From positions 5,456,001-5,520,000 of the forward strand of contig CBDDCL010000015.1 of assembly GCA_965226245.1 (NCBI GenBank): a DNA stretch of 64,000 nt, read 5' to 3'. A model generated the notes under the pieces. It ran no database searches. It worked only from the letters and a program-made list of their open reading frames with translations, and was not told where the DNA came from. Positions within the stretch are counted from its first letter, which is position 1. The number at the start of each line of letters is the position of its first letter. Shown here in pieces: positions 28,897-38,725 of the stretch. The translations under genes were made by a program, and so were the position numbers. Source of the DNA: CBDCYS01 sp965226245 (GTDB taxonomy: Bacteria; Acidobacteriota; Terriglobia; Bryobacterales; UBA6623).

Positions 28897-31269
28897 ATGG
28901 CGTTCCTACAACCTACTGACCGGCCCCGGCTCAATGAGCCGGTTGGCTTTCTTCTGCTGATCCTGGCCGTCGTCATTGCGTTCAGCCTGATTTCCCACCA
29001 CCCGTTCGATCGCTCTTGGAGCGTGGCGGGCGGCTCAGCCGAGCACCGGAACTTGATCGGCGAACCTGGGGCTTACTGCAGCGACTTGGCCCTGCAATGG
29101 CTCGGGCTGGCTGCCTTCTTGCTCCCGGTCTTCTTGGCTGGACTGGCCTGGTGCTGGGTGCGTTCAACGCCGGTAAAAACGCCCTGGGCGCGCCTGAGCG
29201 GGGGGACTCTGTTGATCGTTGTGAGCTGCGCCGGGATGGAGCTCTACCCGATCGGCAGCCTGTGGCAGGGCACGGTTCTTCCCGGTGGGGCTGGCGGGGC
29301 GATTTTGACCGACTTGATGGTCGGCTTCCTCAACCGCACTGGAACCACTTTGTTTCTTTTCGCGGGCGCCATCGTTGCCCTGTACTTGCTGACTTCATTC
29401 AGCGTCCAGGCGATGATCGAGTTGCGGGAGAGAACCGGAAATCCCCTCGTTGCCGTGAAGCAAAAATGGGCCGCCTGGCGCCAAGGCCAGCAAGAACGCG
29501 CTGCCAGACGAAAAGCGCTGAAGGCGCAAAGGAAGGGCGGAAAGCAAGCAATCCTCAAGCAGGAATCTGAACCCGTCGCGGATGAATATATCGAGGTTTA
29601 CGAGCCCAATGATCCGAGAGCGGCCGAACCGCGACAGGAAGCTGCTCACGAGGAAGCGGAATCCGATGGACTGCCGCCCATCGTTCCCTACGAGAGCGCA
29701 AAAGAAACAGTTCAAGCCGGCGATCCCTTCGACGAGATCGAAGATTCCGCGCCCGAAGCCGTCTCCAGGTTTGGGGAGCAGGAACCTTCGTTGGCTAAGC
29801 CTGAAAGGATTTATCGCCTGCCGTCGACCTTATTGCTCAAGTCACCGGCGGCGCGGCACGATTACGACCCCGACGAGCTTCATGGTGTCGCCAAGCAGAT
29901 CTGCGCGCGGTTTCAGGAGTTTGGCGTAGGCGGCTCGGTCTCGCAAATCAACCCGGGCCCGGTCGTGACGACCTTCGAGTTCAAACCGGATCCGGGGATC
30001 AAATACAGCAAGATCACCAACCTTTCCGAGGACCTTTGCTTGGCGCTCGAATGCGAATCCATTCTCGTCGAGCGCATTCCCGGCAAGTCCACGATCGGGA
30101 TCGAGGTCCCCAACCGCAAGCGGGAGATCATCGCCTTGCGGGAGATGATTGAATGCCCGGAGTTTAATGACTCCTCGTCACTGTTGACCTTGGCTTTGGG
30201 CAAAGACATCAACGGGCGCATGCGCGTTTCGGAGCTGACTTCGATGCCGCACGTGCTGATTGCCGGCCACACCGGCTCGGGCAAAAGCGTGCTGATCAAC
30301 AGTCTGATCATGTCGATTCTCTACAAGGCCACGCCTTATCAGGTGCGCTTCATCATGGTCGATCCCAAGACGGTCGAACTGGGCCCCTACGCCGAGATTC
30401 CGCACCTGCTGACGCCGGTGATCACCGACATGAAAAAGGCGTCCAACGCTCTCAAGAACGCCACCCGAGAAATGGAGCGCCGCCTGAAGCTGCTGGCCGA
30501 GCACGGCGTGCGCAACATCGATCAGTTCAACAACAAGGCCGCGGAGCTGCGAGAGCAGCCGCGCGAGCCCTATGATCCCGAACCCCCGGCCAATCTCCCC
30601 TACATTGTGCTCATCATTGACGAGCTGGCCGATCTAATGATGATCGAAGGACGCCAGGTTGAGGAATCCATCACGCGGCTGGCGCAGATGTCTCGTGCAG
30701 TCGGCATCCACCTGATTCTGGCGACCCAGCGACCCAGCGTCGATGTTATCACGGGCCTCATCAAGGCCAATGTTCCCGCGCGGATTTCCTTCCGTCTCGC
30801 CACCCGCGTCGACTCGCGAACGATTCTCGATGCCATGGGCGCCGAAGCGCTGCTGGGCCGCGGGGATATGCTGTTTCTGCCGCCGGGCTCGGGCCGCATG
30901 GTGCGCCTCCACGGACCGCTGGTTACCGAGGAAGAAATCCACGGCGTGGTCAGCTTCTGGAAGGAGCAGGGTTCTCCCGACTATGAGAACACCTTTCTGG
31001 CTCCTCCTGATGGCGAGGAATCCGGCGAAGGGGGCGATAAGGAAGATGCCTTCGATGATCCGGCCTATGAGGATGCTGTCCGCATCGTTCTCGAGATGGG
31101 CAAGGCTTCCACGTCGACGCTGCAGCGGCGCCTGCGGCTAGGCTACGGCCGCGCCGCCCGCATTCTCGACGCCATGGAGAAGGACGGCATCATCGGCCCG
31201 CCCGACGGCAGCCGCCCGCGAGAAATCCTCAAAGCGCCGGATTGGCTGATGGAAGTCGAACGCCGGTAG
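28897..31269 (+). CDS. ftsK: DNA translocase FtsK
   Basis: This 790-aa septal DNA pump has four transmembrane helices in the first 190 residues and an acidic linker (about 190-310). The motor domain has Walker A GHTGSGKSV (about residues 457-465) and Walker B IVLIIDELADLMM. A C-terminal gamma winged helix (about 720-790, LQRRLRLGYGRAARILDAME) recognises KOPS sequences. The linker is short compared with E. coli FtsK. GAGGTGAGGAGAAGGA just upstream provides a strong ribosome-binding site for the ATG at 28897. It coordinates chromosome-dimer resolution with division. Confidence 0.96.
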   Translation: MAFLQPTDRPRLNEPVGFLLLILAVVIAFSLISHHPFDRSWSVAGGSAEHRNLIGEPGAYCSDLALQWLGLAAFLLPVFLAGLAWCWVRSTPVKTPWARLSGGTLLIVVSCAGMELYPIGSLWQGTVLPGGAGGAILTDLMVGFLNRTGTTLFLFAGAIVALYLLTSFSVQAMIELRERTGNPLVAVKQKWAAWRQGQQERAARRKALKAQRKGGKQAILKQESEPVADEYIEVYEPNDPRAAEPRQEAAHEEAESDGLPPIVPYESAKETVQAGDPFDEIEDSAPEAVSRFGEQEPSLAKPERIYRLPSTLLLKSPAARHDYDPDELHGVAKQICARFQEFGVGGSVSQINPGPVVTTFEFKPDPGIKYSKITNLSEDLCLALECESILVERIPGKSTIGIEVPNRKREIIALREMIECPEFNDSSSLLTLALGKDINGRMRVSELTSMPHVLIAGHTGSGKSVLINSLIMSILYKATPYQVRFIMVDPKTVELGPYAEIPHLLTPVITDMKKASNALKNATREMERRLKLLAEHGVRNIDQFNNKAAELREQPREPYDPEPPANLPYIVLIIDELADLMMIEGRQVEESITRLAQMSRAVGIHLILATQRPSVDVITGLIKANVPARISFRLATRVDSRTILDAMGAEALLGRGDMLFLPPGSGRMVRLHGPLVTEEEIHGVVSFWKEQGSPDYENTFLAPPDGEESGEGGDKEDAFDDPAYEDAVRIVLEMGKASTSTLQRRLRLGYGRAARILDAMEKDGIIGPPDGSRPREILKAPDWLMEVERR

Positions 31270-31323
31270 CGCCTGCTGGCACATGAGCGTCCCATGACCG
31301 CGACCTGAGCTGGACCAACCGCA

Positions 31324-31400
31324 GCCCCTTCGGGCAGTTGAAAACAAATGATTTGCAGAACATCGACAATTTCTTGTCGATGTGGAGGCGGTAAGCGCCT
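31324..31400 (+). repeat. Three-hairpin repeat, copy 1
   Basis: This 77-nt sequence matches the 78-nt copy at 63914-63991 with few differences. Three stems are apparent: GCCCCTTCGGGC, ACATCGACAA...TTGTCGATGT and GGCGGTAAGCGCC. Just downstream, 31399-31440 resembles the reverse complement of 23925-23972, the rpoD 3' flank. The rest of the 366-bp gap (31270-31635) holds only short palindromes. Confidence 0.65.
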
Positions 31401-31635
31401 AGCCAAAGATATTTGAAATCTTGTTCGTGGGGAGTTTGGGTGGTGCTGATACGGGTCCGGACCTGGAGCTTTCAGCATTTCAGGCGCGTGCGGCCTGCCG
31501 ACATGAGCCACGTTCAGGTGGCTTGGTCTCCTTTAGGCCGGCCCTTTTAGGGCCGCTTCACAAGCCTCTCCTGACCTCGTTCCTCAGCCCGTTTCAACGG
31601 GCTTTCGTCCCACTCTGGCCTTCAACCGCGTTGAA

Positions 31636-33269
31636 CCTAAAAACGGCGGTTGAATTGGCGGCTCAGGGGGCAAGTGGTTGATACTGTGGGTGATGTCGAA
31701 ATCACGAGGCGCAATACAGCTTCACCCGCTGGGGGAGCCCCAAAATGCCATCGCAAAGCAGAGCCGTGGCAGCCAGGCGCTGGACACCTACGGCGGCAAG
31801 GTGCATCTGCGCTGGGACGCCGGCGCGGCGGTGACCGCCTACGGGCAGATGCCCTACTTCATCGAGTTTCTTAAAACCGCCGGGTTGTTCAACGACTGGG
31901 TCGCCGCTTGTCCGCTCGACTACCGCAGCCCCAACGCGCCGGCGGTGCGCGACGTGTTGGGCGCCCTGCTGCTGAGCCTGCTGGCGGGACATCGCCGCTA
32001 CGCGCACATCAGCTCGATCCGCGGCGATGGAGTCAACCCGGAATTGCTGGGGATGAGCAAGGTCGTCAGCGAAGACTCGGCGCGGCGGGCCTTTCAAAGG
32101 GCCGACGAGAAGGCTTGCAGCAGCTGGCTGCGCGAGCATCTGCGGCGAACCTACGAGGCGCTGCTGGAAGAGCCCTGGATCCTCGACGTCGACTCCAGCG
32201 TCAAGCCGCTCTACGGGCGCCAGCAGGGCGCCAAGCGCGGTTACAACCCGGGCAAGCCGGGGCGTCCTTCGCACGTCTACCACACTTACTTCGTGGCCAA
32301 CTTGCGGCTGCTGCTGGAAGTGGAAATGCAGCCGGGCAACCAGACGGCGTCCTCGTATGCGCAGCCGCAGTTGTGGAAGTTTATCGACGGCTTGGAACCC
32401 GGGCAGCGTCCGGCGCTGCTGCGCGGAGATATCGGCTGGGGGACGGAGCGGATGATGCTGGGCGCCGAACAGCGCGAGCTTCCTTATTTGTTCAAATTGC
32501 GGCAGAGCCGGGGCGTGAAGGGACTGTTGGAGAGGTTGTTTCGCAGCGAGGAATGGGAGTCGGCGGGCAAAGGCTGGCAAGCGATCCGCACGGAGTTGAT
32601 GCTGGAAGGCTGGAGCCGGTCCCGGCCGCTGGTGGTGTTGCGGCGCCAGATTCGCAACGATCTGGCCCTCACTCAGCCCGACCCGGCGGCGCCGCAACAG
32701 CTCTCGTTGGGGTTGGCGGAAATCGTCGGCCAGGGTGTGCTCTATGAGTACGTGGTGCTGCTGAGTTCGCTCGACGAAGAGGTGGCGACGATCGCGCAGC
32801 ACTATCGCGACCGGGCGGACGCGGAGAACAACTTTGACGAATTGAAGAACCAATGGAGTTGGTCGGGATTCACGACCCAGGACCTGCTGCGTTGTCAGGT
32901 GCTGGCGCGCATCGGGGCGCTGGTGTACAACTGGTGGACGCTGTTTACGCGGCTGGCGATCCCCGACAAGCATGGCGAGGCGATCACGACGCGTCCGCTG
33001 CTGCTGCACGGCATTGCCCGGCGGACGCGCCACGGCCACCAAACCACGGTAACGATTACCAGCTTGCACGCCAGGGCGCGGCAGATGAAGGCGGCTTTGC
33101 AGCGGGGGAGCGCCTTTCTGCAATGGGTGCGAGCAACTGCGGAGCAGTTGACCCGAGCCCAACGCTGGCGACTGATTCTGAGCTGGATTTTCCGCCAATT
33201 TCTCCACGGCAGAGTCCTCGACGGCCCCTTGTATGTCACCGATGCCCCCTAGCAACTGCCGTTTTTAGG
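31636..33269 (+). mobile_element. IS1380-family insertion sequence
   Basis: The 1634-bp element begins CCTAAAAACGGCGGTTG and ends with an inverted copy (CAACTGCCGTTTTTAGG). It is flanked by a perfect 5-bp direct repeat, TTGAA (31631-31635 and 33270-33274). CC...GG ends and a short duplication fit IS1380. The target was non-coding DNA between ftsK and the SGNH gene. The perfect duplication suggests a recent insertion. Confidence 0.9.
31693..33252 (+). CDS. IS1380-family transposase
   Basis: This intact transposase of about 519 aa has the DDE core of the family: WILDVDSSVKPLYG (D), LLRGDIGWGTERM (D) and RDRADAENNFDELKNQW (E), with the Y-(2)R-(3)E-(6)K-like signature. It fills the element at 31636-33269. 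I chose the ATG at 31693; a TTG at 31678 is an alternative. No stop or frameshift is visible, so the copy may be active. Confidence 0.9.
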   Translation: MSKSRGAIQLHPLGEPQNAIAKQSRGSQALDTYGGKVHLRWDAGAAVTAYGQMPYFIEFLKTAGLFNDWVAACPLDYRSPNAPAVRDVLGALLLSLLAGHRRYAHISSIRGDGVNPELLGMSKVVSEDSARRAFQRADEKACSSWLREHLRRTYEALLEEPWILDVDSSVKPLYGRQQGAKRGYNPGKPGRPSHVYHTYFVANLRLLLEVEMQPGNQTASSYAQPQLWKFIDGLEPGQRPALLRGDIGWGTERMMLGAEQRELPYLFKLRQSRGVKGLLERLFRSEEWESAGKGWQAIRTELMLEGWSRSRPLVVLRRQIRNDLALTQPDPAAPQQLSLGLAEIVGQGVLYEYVVLLSSLDEEVATIAQHYRDRADAENNFDELKNQWSWSGFTTQDLLRCQVLARIGALVYNWWTLFTRLAIPDKHGEAITTRPLLLHGIARRTRHGHQTTVTITSLHARARQMKAALQRGSAFLQWVRATAEQLTRAQRWRLILSWIFRQFLHGRVLDGPLYVTDAP

Positions 33270-33407
33270 TTGAACCGCATTCTTGCCTGCTCTGTTGCCA
33301 TTCTTGGCAAGCTCGGCGCCACTATGAGCCATTTCTCCCCCCGTGCGGGGAGCGCTTTTGCACGCCCCTCTTTCTGCGAACGGTGCGGTGCGCCGACCAG
33401 ACTGCAA

Positions 33408-34430
33408 CTATTCCTCTGACCTGTCCGCCGCCAGGACCTCCCGCAGGTGATTCTCGAAGAAGTTCAGAACACCGGCTTGGTTGAGATGGTCGCTGTCGAA
33501 GAAAAAGCGCTCGTGATTGTCGACGGAAGAAAAGTCGTGCAGCTCGACGCCGAGACGCTCCAGCATGTGCTTGATCGTCTCGTCGAATTGCCTTTCGTTC
33601 GGAATCATGCCGTACATTCGTTCCGGAATGGGCGGCCGCACGACAATGAAGTGAATACCGCGTGACTGTACATCGCGGATCAGCTCCTCAAACTGGGCCG
33701 GATAGGGACTGTCCGCGAGAGTCGTCTCACCGATTTCCTCCGGGTAGAGGTAGGCGATCCGTTGCCGGTCGATCTGTTCCACGGGCCGGTAGACTCTGTC
33801 GAAGCGGGCGCCTTCCTGTTCGTGCAGGTCGGGCGCAAAACGGTCCGGGTTGTTGATCTTTGAAAATCCCGTGATGTAATCGGCCGCCGCGGGGCGTGCC
33901 GCCGGGTTACGCAGCAGCCGCAGAGCGAGCCTGGGATCCCACGGGGCACGCAGAAACAACTTTGTATCCAGCAGCCGCTCTTCGTTCCATTCCCGTGAAT
34001 AGAACGGGAAGGAGTCGAGCACATAGACAACCGACTTCGTGCGATGCTCGGCCAGAAAGTACTCAAGCAGCAGCCGGTTGACGGTGATGCCGCCGCCGGC
34101 GGTGGCCACATTCAAGATCGTGCGCCCGGTCATCTCCTCGAGGCGGGCATTCATGTCGCGGCCGTCAAACACTACAGCGTGTGATGCGCCGAGGATCACG
34201 TAGTCGTAGTCGATCCGTGGCGCTGTCTTCACCAGGTAGAAGCGGTTGCGCAACGCGTATCGATCAATCAATTGTTCCGAGGCCGTATACAGCGCTGTGT
34301 AGATCGCGACTCCGATCAGTAAGAATGGCGCCGCCGAACGGCGGAATCGCCTCACCTCTTTTCGCGTCCGCGATAGCTTCACGGCCGCTTGTGCCGCAAC
34401 GACGGACTCGGATTGAGTTCTTTCAATCAT
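33408..34430 (-). CDS. SGNH-like acyl-transfer partner of the MBOAT protein
   Basis: This 340-aa protein has one N-terminal membrane anchor (about 30-50) and an SGNH-hydrolase-like fold of the DltD/AlgJ/AlgX type. It has VILGASHAVVF (the GxSH nucleophile motif, about residues 71-81) and DSDHLNQAG (the DxxH motif) near the C-terminus. It starts 14 bp after the stop of the MBOAT gene and is surely co-transcribed with it. Such pairs move acyl groups across the membrane onto an extracytoplasmic polysaccharide or lipid. The acceptor is unknown because no synthesis genes are nearby. The frame extends further upstream only as an antisense shadow. Confidence 0.85.
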   Translation of the reverse strand: MIERTQSESVVAAQAAVKLSRTRKEVRRFRRSAAPFLLIGVAIYTALYTASEQLIDRYALRNRFYLVKTAPRIDYDYVILGASHAVVFDGRDMNARLEEMTGRTILNVATAGGGITVNRLLLEYFLAEHRTKSVVYVLDSFPFYSREWNEERLLDTKLFLRAPWDPRLALRLLRNPAARPAAADYITGFSKINNPDRFAPDLHEQEGARFDRVYRPVEQIDRQRIAYLYPEEIGETTLADSPYPAQFEELIRDVQSRGIHFIVVRPPIPERMYGMIPNERQFDETIKHMLERLGVELHDFSSVDNHERFFFDSDHLNQAGVLNFFENHLREVLAADRSEE

Positions 34431-34444
34431 CTGAACTCGCGGTC

Positions 34445-35905
34445 TCAAAATTGCATGTAAACAAACTCCTGCTGGTTCCATGTCCCCAACACGATGAGAC
34501 AGGTAAGCAAGGCGTAGTACACCACCCATCGCACATACACTGGAGAAGTCGCCAGGCGATCCCAGACCGGCCGCCGCTCGTCGATCACTTCCCAAAGCAA
34601 CAACACAGTGATCAACGCCAGCGAATAGAGAATCTCGCCACTCGCGATCCGCACCTGCAACAACCGCGGCAGCTCGGCTGCCGCTGTAACGATTCGGGAA
34701 AGGATGGTGACAGCATCCGTCAGCGACTCCGCCCGGAAAAAGACCCACGTGACAAGAATCAGATGAAAAGTGACCAAAACACCAAGGAATCCACGGACCA
34801 CTGATGGCAGGCTCGCCAGGCCGGTCATACCGCCGATCCGTGCGCGGACTCGGCGCGTCAGTAGCGAGAATACCTGATACAGACCATTGAGGCCGCCCCA
34901 GGCGACGAACGTCCAGTTCGCGCCGTGCCACAGCCCGCTGACCAGGAACACCGCCATCACGTTGAGATACTGACGGAGACGGGAGCGCCGGCTGCCCCCC
35001 ATCGGGATATACAAGTAGTCCCGAAACCAGCCGGCGAGCGACAGGTGCCAGCGTTTCGACCAGAACTCCGGCGCCGACGTCGACAGATAGGGCCGCCGGA
35101 AATTCTCGATCAAGTCGATGCCGAGGACCTTCGAGGCGCCGATGGCCATGTCCGAGTAACCGGAAAAATCGCAGTACAACTGAAACGCGAAAAAGTAGGT
35201 GCCGAGAACGAGATCGGCGGGGGATGAGAACGCGGGCTGCGCGTAGGCCGCGTCGACAAACGCGGCAAGCCGGTCGGCGATGACGACCTTTTTGAACAAG
35301 CCCCACAGCATCCTTTGCAGCCCCGCCGTGACTCCCGCCGCACTAAATACAACCGGCCGAACGAGTTGCGACAGAAAAGGCCCCGCACGCTCGATGGGCC
35401 CCGCCAGCAGTTTCGGGAAGAACGAGACGTAAAGCGCGAAGTGCCCGAAATGGCGTTCCGGCGCCAGGCGCTCAGCGTAGACGTCTGCCAGGTAGCTGAG
35501 GCAAGAGAACGTAAAGAACGAGAGTCCAACAGCAACGGCCAGGTCCAGCCTGGGAAACAGCGGGAGCGTGCTCCCTGCACCGGCGCTGGCGAGCAGTTTG
35601 TCCAGGGTGCGCGCCGCGAAGCCGTAATACTTGAAGACCACGAGGATGCCCAGAACAGCAATAACACCCGCTGCCAGAACCACCCGCCGTCTGGCGCCAT
35701 CTCCCGCCGACCCGAGCAGCCTGCCAGCGACATAAGCCGCCAGTGTGACTCCAAGCAGCAGAATGAGATAGCTCGGCTGGAAGGCCGCGTAAAAGTACAA
35801 GCTCGCCGCCAACAACCACGCCCACCGGTACTTGTGGGAAACCGCATAGTAGACGATGGCCAGGACCGCAAAGAACGCAAGAAACGAAAAAGAATTGAAC
35901 AGCAT
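34445..35905 (-). CDS. MBOAT O-acyltransferase (AlgI family)
   Basis: This 486-aa membrane-bound O-acyltransferase has about eleven hydrophobic helices. SGLWHGANWTFVAWGGLNG (about residues 316-334) contains the catalytic histidine of the MBOAT/AlgI family, and FARFPKLLAGPIER-like motifs precede it (YVSFFPKLLAGPIER). It delivers an acyl group, typically acetyl, to an extracytoplasmic acceptor together with the SGNH protein encoded next. The ATG at 35905 is the first start. No polymerase or glycosyltransferase for alginate or cellulose is in the window. Confidence 0.93.
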   Translation of the reverse strand: MLFNSFSFLAFFAVLAIVYYAVSHKYRWAWLLAASLYFYAAFQPSYLILLLGVTLAAYVAGRLLGSAGDGARRRVVLAAGVIAVLGILVVFKYYGFAARTLDKLLASAGAGSTLPLFPRLDLAVAVGLSFFTFSCLSYLADVYAERLAPERHFGHFALYVSFFPKLLAGPIERAGPFLSQLVRPVVFSAAGVTAGLQRMLWGLFKKVVIADRLAAFVDAAYAQPAFSSPADLVLGTYFFAFQLYCDFSGYSDMAIGASKVLGIDLIENFRRPYLSTSAPEFWSKRWHLSLAGWFRDYLYIPMGGSRRSRLRQYLNVMAVFLVSGLWHGANWTFVAWGGLNGLYQVFSLLTRRVRARIGGMTGLASLPSVVRGFLGVLVTFHLILVTWVFFRAESLTDAVTILSRIVTAAAELPRLLQVRIASGEILYSLALITVLLLWEVIDERRPVWDRLATSPVYVRWVVYYALLTCLIVLGTWNQQEFVYMQF

Positions 35906-36158
35906 CGATCAGGTGCGCGTTTGGTCCGGCGGGAGTTAAAAGGGTCGATGTCCTGGCCCTTCCCTCGCCTCGACCGAGCCAGATCGTCACTCCCTACTAG
36001 CCGGCGCCGTGCCCAGCGGATACTAGTTATCTCACAAACCGTGGTCCTGCGCGTTGATTGGATCCCGGCGCTCCACCCTAAAATCGAAATCTACAAGCAA
36101 GCGGCCACAAGAGGTGAGGCCGTCTAAAGTGGCGACGCGCGTAGCCCGCGGCGCCGAG

Positions 36159-36243
36159 CTCGGTGTCTTTTCGACACCCGCAGCCTTCCACGGGAACTCC
36201 CGTAGCGCGGGGACTCGGCGTTTTTCGACACCTGCGGTCTTCC
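36159..36243. repeat. Two tandem copies of an about 30-bp repeat
   Basis: CTCGGTGTCTTTTCGACACC...CTTCC (36159-36189) and CTCGGCGTTTTTCGACACC...CTTCC (36214-36243) are nearly identical, 55 bp apart, and each contains a GTGTC/GACAC-type stem. They lie in the 414-bp gap 35906-36319, between divergent genes. The gap shows no gene. Confidence 0.6.
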
Positions 36244-36319
36244 GACAGAAGTAGGTGCGGGAATGAGAGCGAAGTCGCCGGACGATCAAACTGGCGATTC
36301 GAGATGATAGGGTATTTGC

Positions 36320-37135
36320 ATGCCGTTGCCCCGCGTGCCGAAGTGGATCGGCTGGCCGTTGCTAGGGGTGTGGGCTTACATCGTGCTGTCTTTTTACGGT
36401 AGACAAGCCGTCTTTCATCCATCGAAGTACCCGGAAGGGCTTTGGGAGATGAAGGACCAGTGGGGCGCCGAAGATGCCTGGCTGGATGCGTCCGACGGAG
36501 TCCGCATCCATGGCTGGATGATTCCTTCCAGGCAGCCCAGCCAGCAAGTGACGCTCTATCTGCACGGCAACGCGGGCAACCTGACTCATCGGGTGGATCA
36601 TATCCAAGCGCTGCTCGAAGCCGGCACGGCGCTGTTGATCATCGACTATCGCGGGTACGGCAAGAGTGAAGGCAAGCCCACCGAAGAAGGCTGCTACCGC
36701 GATACGGATGCCGCCTACGAATACCTATTGAAGAGGGACTACGAGCCGGAGCAGATCATTGTCTATGGCGAGTCCTTGGGTACCGCCATGGCTATCGACT
36801 TGGCATCCCGGCGGCCTTGCGGTGGAGTCATCTTGGAAGCGCCGTTTCCTTCGGCAAAGGCGGTTGCGGCCACGGTGCTGCCGCTTCTTGGCCCGTTGGT
36901 TGTTTCGGGGCTCAATATAGCCCAGAAGATCCCCAAGGTCCAGGCGCCGGTCTTGATCATTCACGGCACCCGTGATCAGGTGATTGACTACAAACTGGGC
37001 CGTCAAGTTTTCGAAGCCGCTACCGAACCGAAGCAGTTCTGGAGCGTCCAAGGCGCGCAACATAGCGACATCGTTTACACGGCCGGCCCGGAGTATATCA
37101 AGCGGCTGCGAGAGTTTTACGGCGAGGCGTTGTAA
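36320..37135 (+). CDS. Alpha/beta hydrolase with N-terminal membrane anchor
   Basis: The 271-aa product has one N-terminal hydrophobic segment (about 10-28) and an alpha/beta-hydrolase fold of the BEM46/ABHD13-like type: LYLHGNAGNLTHR (oxyanion region), VYGESLGTAMA (GxSxG nucleophile elbow, about residues 153-163), HGTRDQVID (acid) and GAQHSDI (catalytic His). The substrate is unknown. It is a single gene downstream of a repeat-rich gap. Confidence 0.9.
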   Translation: MPLPRVPKWIGWPLLGVWAYIVLSFYGRQAVFHPSKYPEGLWEMKDQWGAEDAWLDASDGVRIHGWMIPSRQPSQQVTLYLHGNAGNLTHRVDHIQALLEAGTALLIIDYRGYGKSEGKPTEEGCYRDTDAAYEYLLKRDYEPEQIIVYGESLGTAMAIDLASRRPCGGVILEAPFPSAKAVAATVLPLLGPLVVSGLNIAQKIPKVQAPVLIIHGTRDQVIDYKLGRQVFEAATEPKQFWSVQGAQHSDIVYTAGPEYIKRLREFYGEAL

Positions 37136-37164
37136 TATTGCCTCCAACCGAGATTGCGGCCCGC

Positions 37165-37271
37165 AAGGTGTGAAAAAACGCTGGGGACAGCCAGCCGCGG
37201 CCAAAAGTTTCACTGATAAACAAGCACTTGGAACTAGCCGCTTGTGGCAGTCCCCGATTTTTTCACACCTT
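37165..37271. repeat. Imperfect inverted repeat between hydrolase and CoA transferase genes
   Basis: The arms AAGGTGTGAAAAAACG...GGGGACAGCC (37165-37192) and GGCAGTCCCCGATTTTTTCA (37246-37265, continuing to 37271) pair closely around about 53 nt. Related GTCCCCGACTTTT blocks occur at about 19733-19759. No gene is in 37136-37427. Confidence 0.6.
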
Positions 37272-37427
37272 CCGGCCCCACATTTCAAATCGACCCACAG
37301 AGCCCCACATCACAAGCCTGTAGTCAAGGCGTCACAGTACTCGCCGTCCAGCAGAGAACGCCAAAGCCGCGATCGTGCCTGGTTTCCCCATTAACCCACC
37401 ATTAACCCAGTCACGCAATATGAAAAA

Positions 37428-38621
37428 ATGGTTCCCATGCCTGTACCACTCGAGGGTATCCGTGTCATCGATTTCGGACGCTTTATCGCCGGACCCTATT
37501 GCGCCATGCTGCTGGCGGATATGGGCGCGGAAGTGATTCGCGTCGATCGTCGCGGCGGCAGCGAAGACCGCTATCTGGGGCCGATCTGCGAGAGCGGCGA
37601 AGGCGGCATGTTTTTGTCGATCAATCGAAATAAGCGCGGGCTCACCCTGGATCCGGGCCAACCAGGCGCGGATGAGGTGATCCGGCGGCTGGTGAGAGGA
37701 GCCGACATCGTCGTTGCAAACCTGCCTTTGCAAGTGCTGCGCAAGATGAAGATTGATTACGAGTCCCTTTGCGCGGTCAGGCCGGACATCATCCTGGTGA
37801 TGCCTTCCACCTTCGGACCGGATGGACCCTACTCGGAACGGCATGGGTTTGACACCATCGCCCAAGCCATGTCAGGGGCGATGAGCCTCACGGGATTTCC
37901 CGAAACGCCGACTCGGGCCCTGGTGCCGTTCGAGGATTACGGGACGGCGCTCCACGGGGCGTTCGGTGCGATGGCTGCCCTCTACCACCGCCGCAATACC
38001 GGCGAGGGCCAGTTTGTCGACGTTTCGTTGCTGGCGACGGGCGTGACCTTCATGCAGCCCTTTCTCGCCGAGCTGGCTTCTACAGGCAGAACGCGCAGGC
38101 AGTGGGGGAACCGCGCGTTCTGGTCCGCGCCCAGTGACTGCTACCGCACCAAGGACGGCTGGCTCGTCGTTGCCGTGGCTGGCGGCCCGATGTTTCGTCG
38201 TTGGGCGCGGTTAGTTGGCAAGGAAGATTTGCCCGGCCATCCGGACCTGAAAACCGACATCGCCCGTGCCGACAACAGCGATAAGATCGACGAAGTCATG
38301 GTTCCGTGGTGCGCGGAGAGGACCAACGCACAAGCTGTCGAGGAACTGAGGCAAGCGCGGATTCCAGCAGGGCCCGTCTTGAAGCCCTCGGAGGTTCTCG
38401 ATGACCCCCACGTACAAGCGAGGGAACTGCTGAAGAGGGTGCCGTTCCCCGGCTTGCACGAGGATCCCCTGTTGGCCAACACGCCCGTTCGCCTCTCGAA
38501 GAGCCCAGGCGGCATACGGAGAAGTCCTCCACAAGTCGGCCAGCACACGGACGAGATACTCAAAGAGTTGGGGTTCTCGCCTGAGGAGATCGCCGAGCTA
38601 AGGCGCGTCGAGGCTGTTTAG
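37428..38621 (+). CDS. Class III CoA transferase (CaiB/BaiF family)
   Basis: The 397-aa product belongs to the family III acyl-CoA transferases, which pass CoA between organic acids through an aspartyl-CoA thioester. It has IRVIDFGRFIAGPYCAMLL-type N-terminal sequence with GAEVIRVD (cofactor site), then a FEDYGTALHGAFGAMAALYH segment carrying the likely catalytic Asp, then GQFVDVSLL. The acid substrate cannot be deduced. The next gene, VOC-family, lies 104 bp downstream. A second ATG at 37437 is equally possible as start. Confidence 0.92.
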   Translation: MVPMPVPLEGIRVIDFGRFIAGPYCAMLLADMGAEVIRVDRRGGSEDRYLGPICESGEGGMFLSINRNKRGLTLDPGQPGADEVIRRLVRGADIVVANLPLQVLRKMKIDYESLCAVRPDIILVMPSTFGPDGPYSERHGFDTIAQAMSGAMSLTGFPETPTRALVPFEDYGTALHGAFGAMAALYHRRNTGEGQFVDVSLLATGVTFMQPFLAELASTGRTRRQWGNRAFWSAPSDCYRTKDGWLVVAVAGGPMFRRWARLVGKEDLPGHPDLKTDIARADNSDKIDEVMVPWCAERTNAQAVEELRQARIPAGPVLKPSEVLDDPHVQARELLKRVPFPGLHEDPLLANTPVRLSKSPGGIRRSPPQVGQHTDEILKELGFSPEEIAELRRVEAV

Positions 38622-38725
38622 AGTAACCGCGGTCCGCGCGTTCCGGCCCCATACACGGGGCGGTCGCGGGGCTGGCGCCCAATGTTACGCCAAGTTGTTT
38701 TGCGGTCGAAGAACGGGAGTATCTC

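Noticed and set aside
31702..33255. 517-codon antisense frame opposite the IS1380 transposase
   Set aside because: It mirrors the transposase exactly, has no domain and is a shadow of the DDE gene.
33408..35306. 632-codon extended form of the SGNH gene
   Set aside because: The upstream 290 codons lie inside the MBOAT gene in another frame and have no similarity to the SGNH family. The ATG at 34430 is the proper start.
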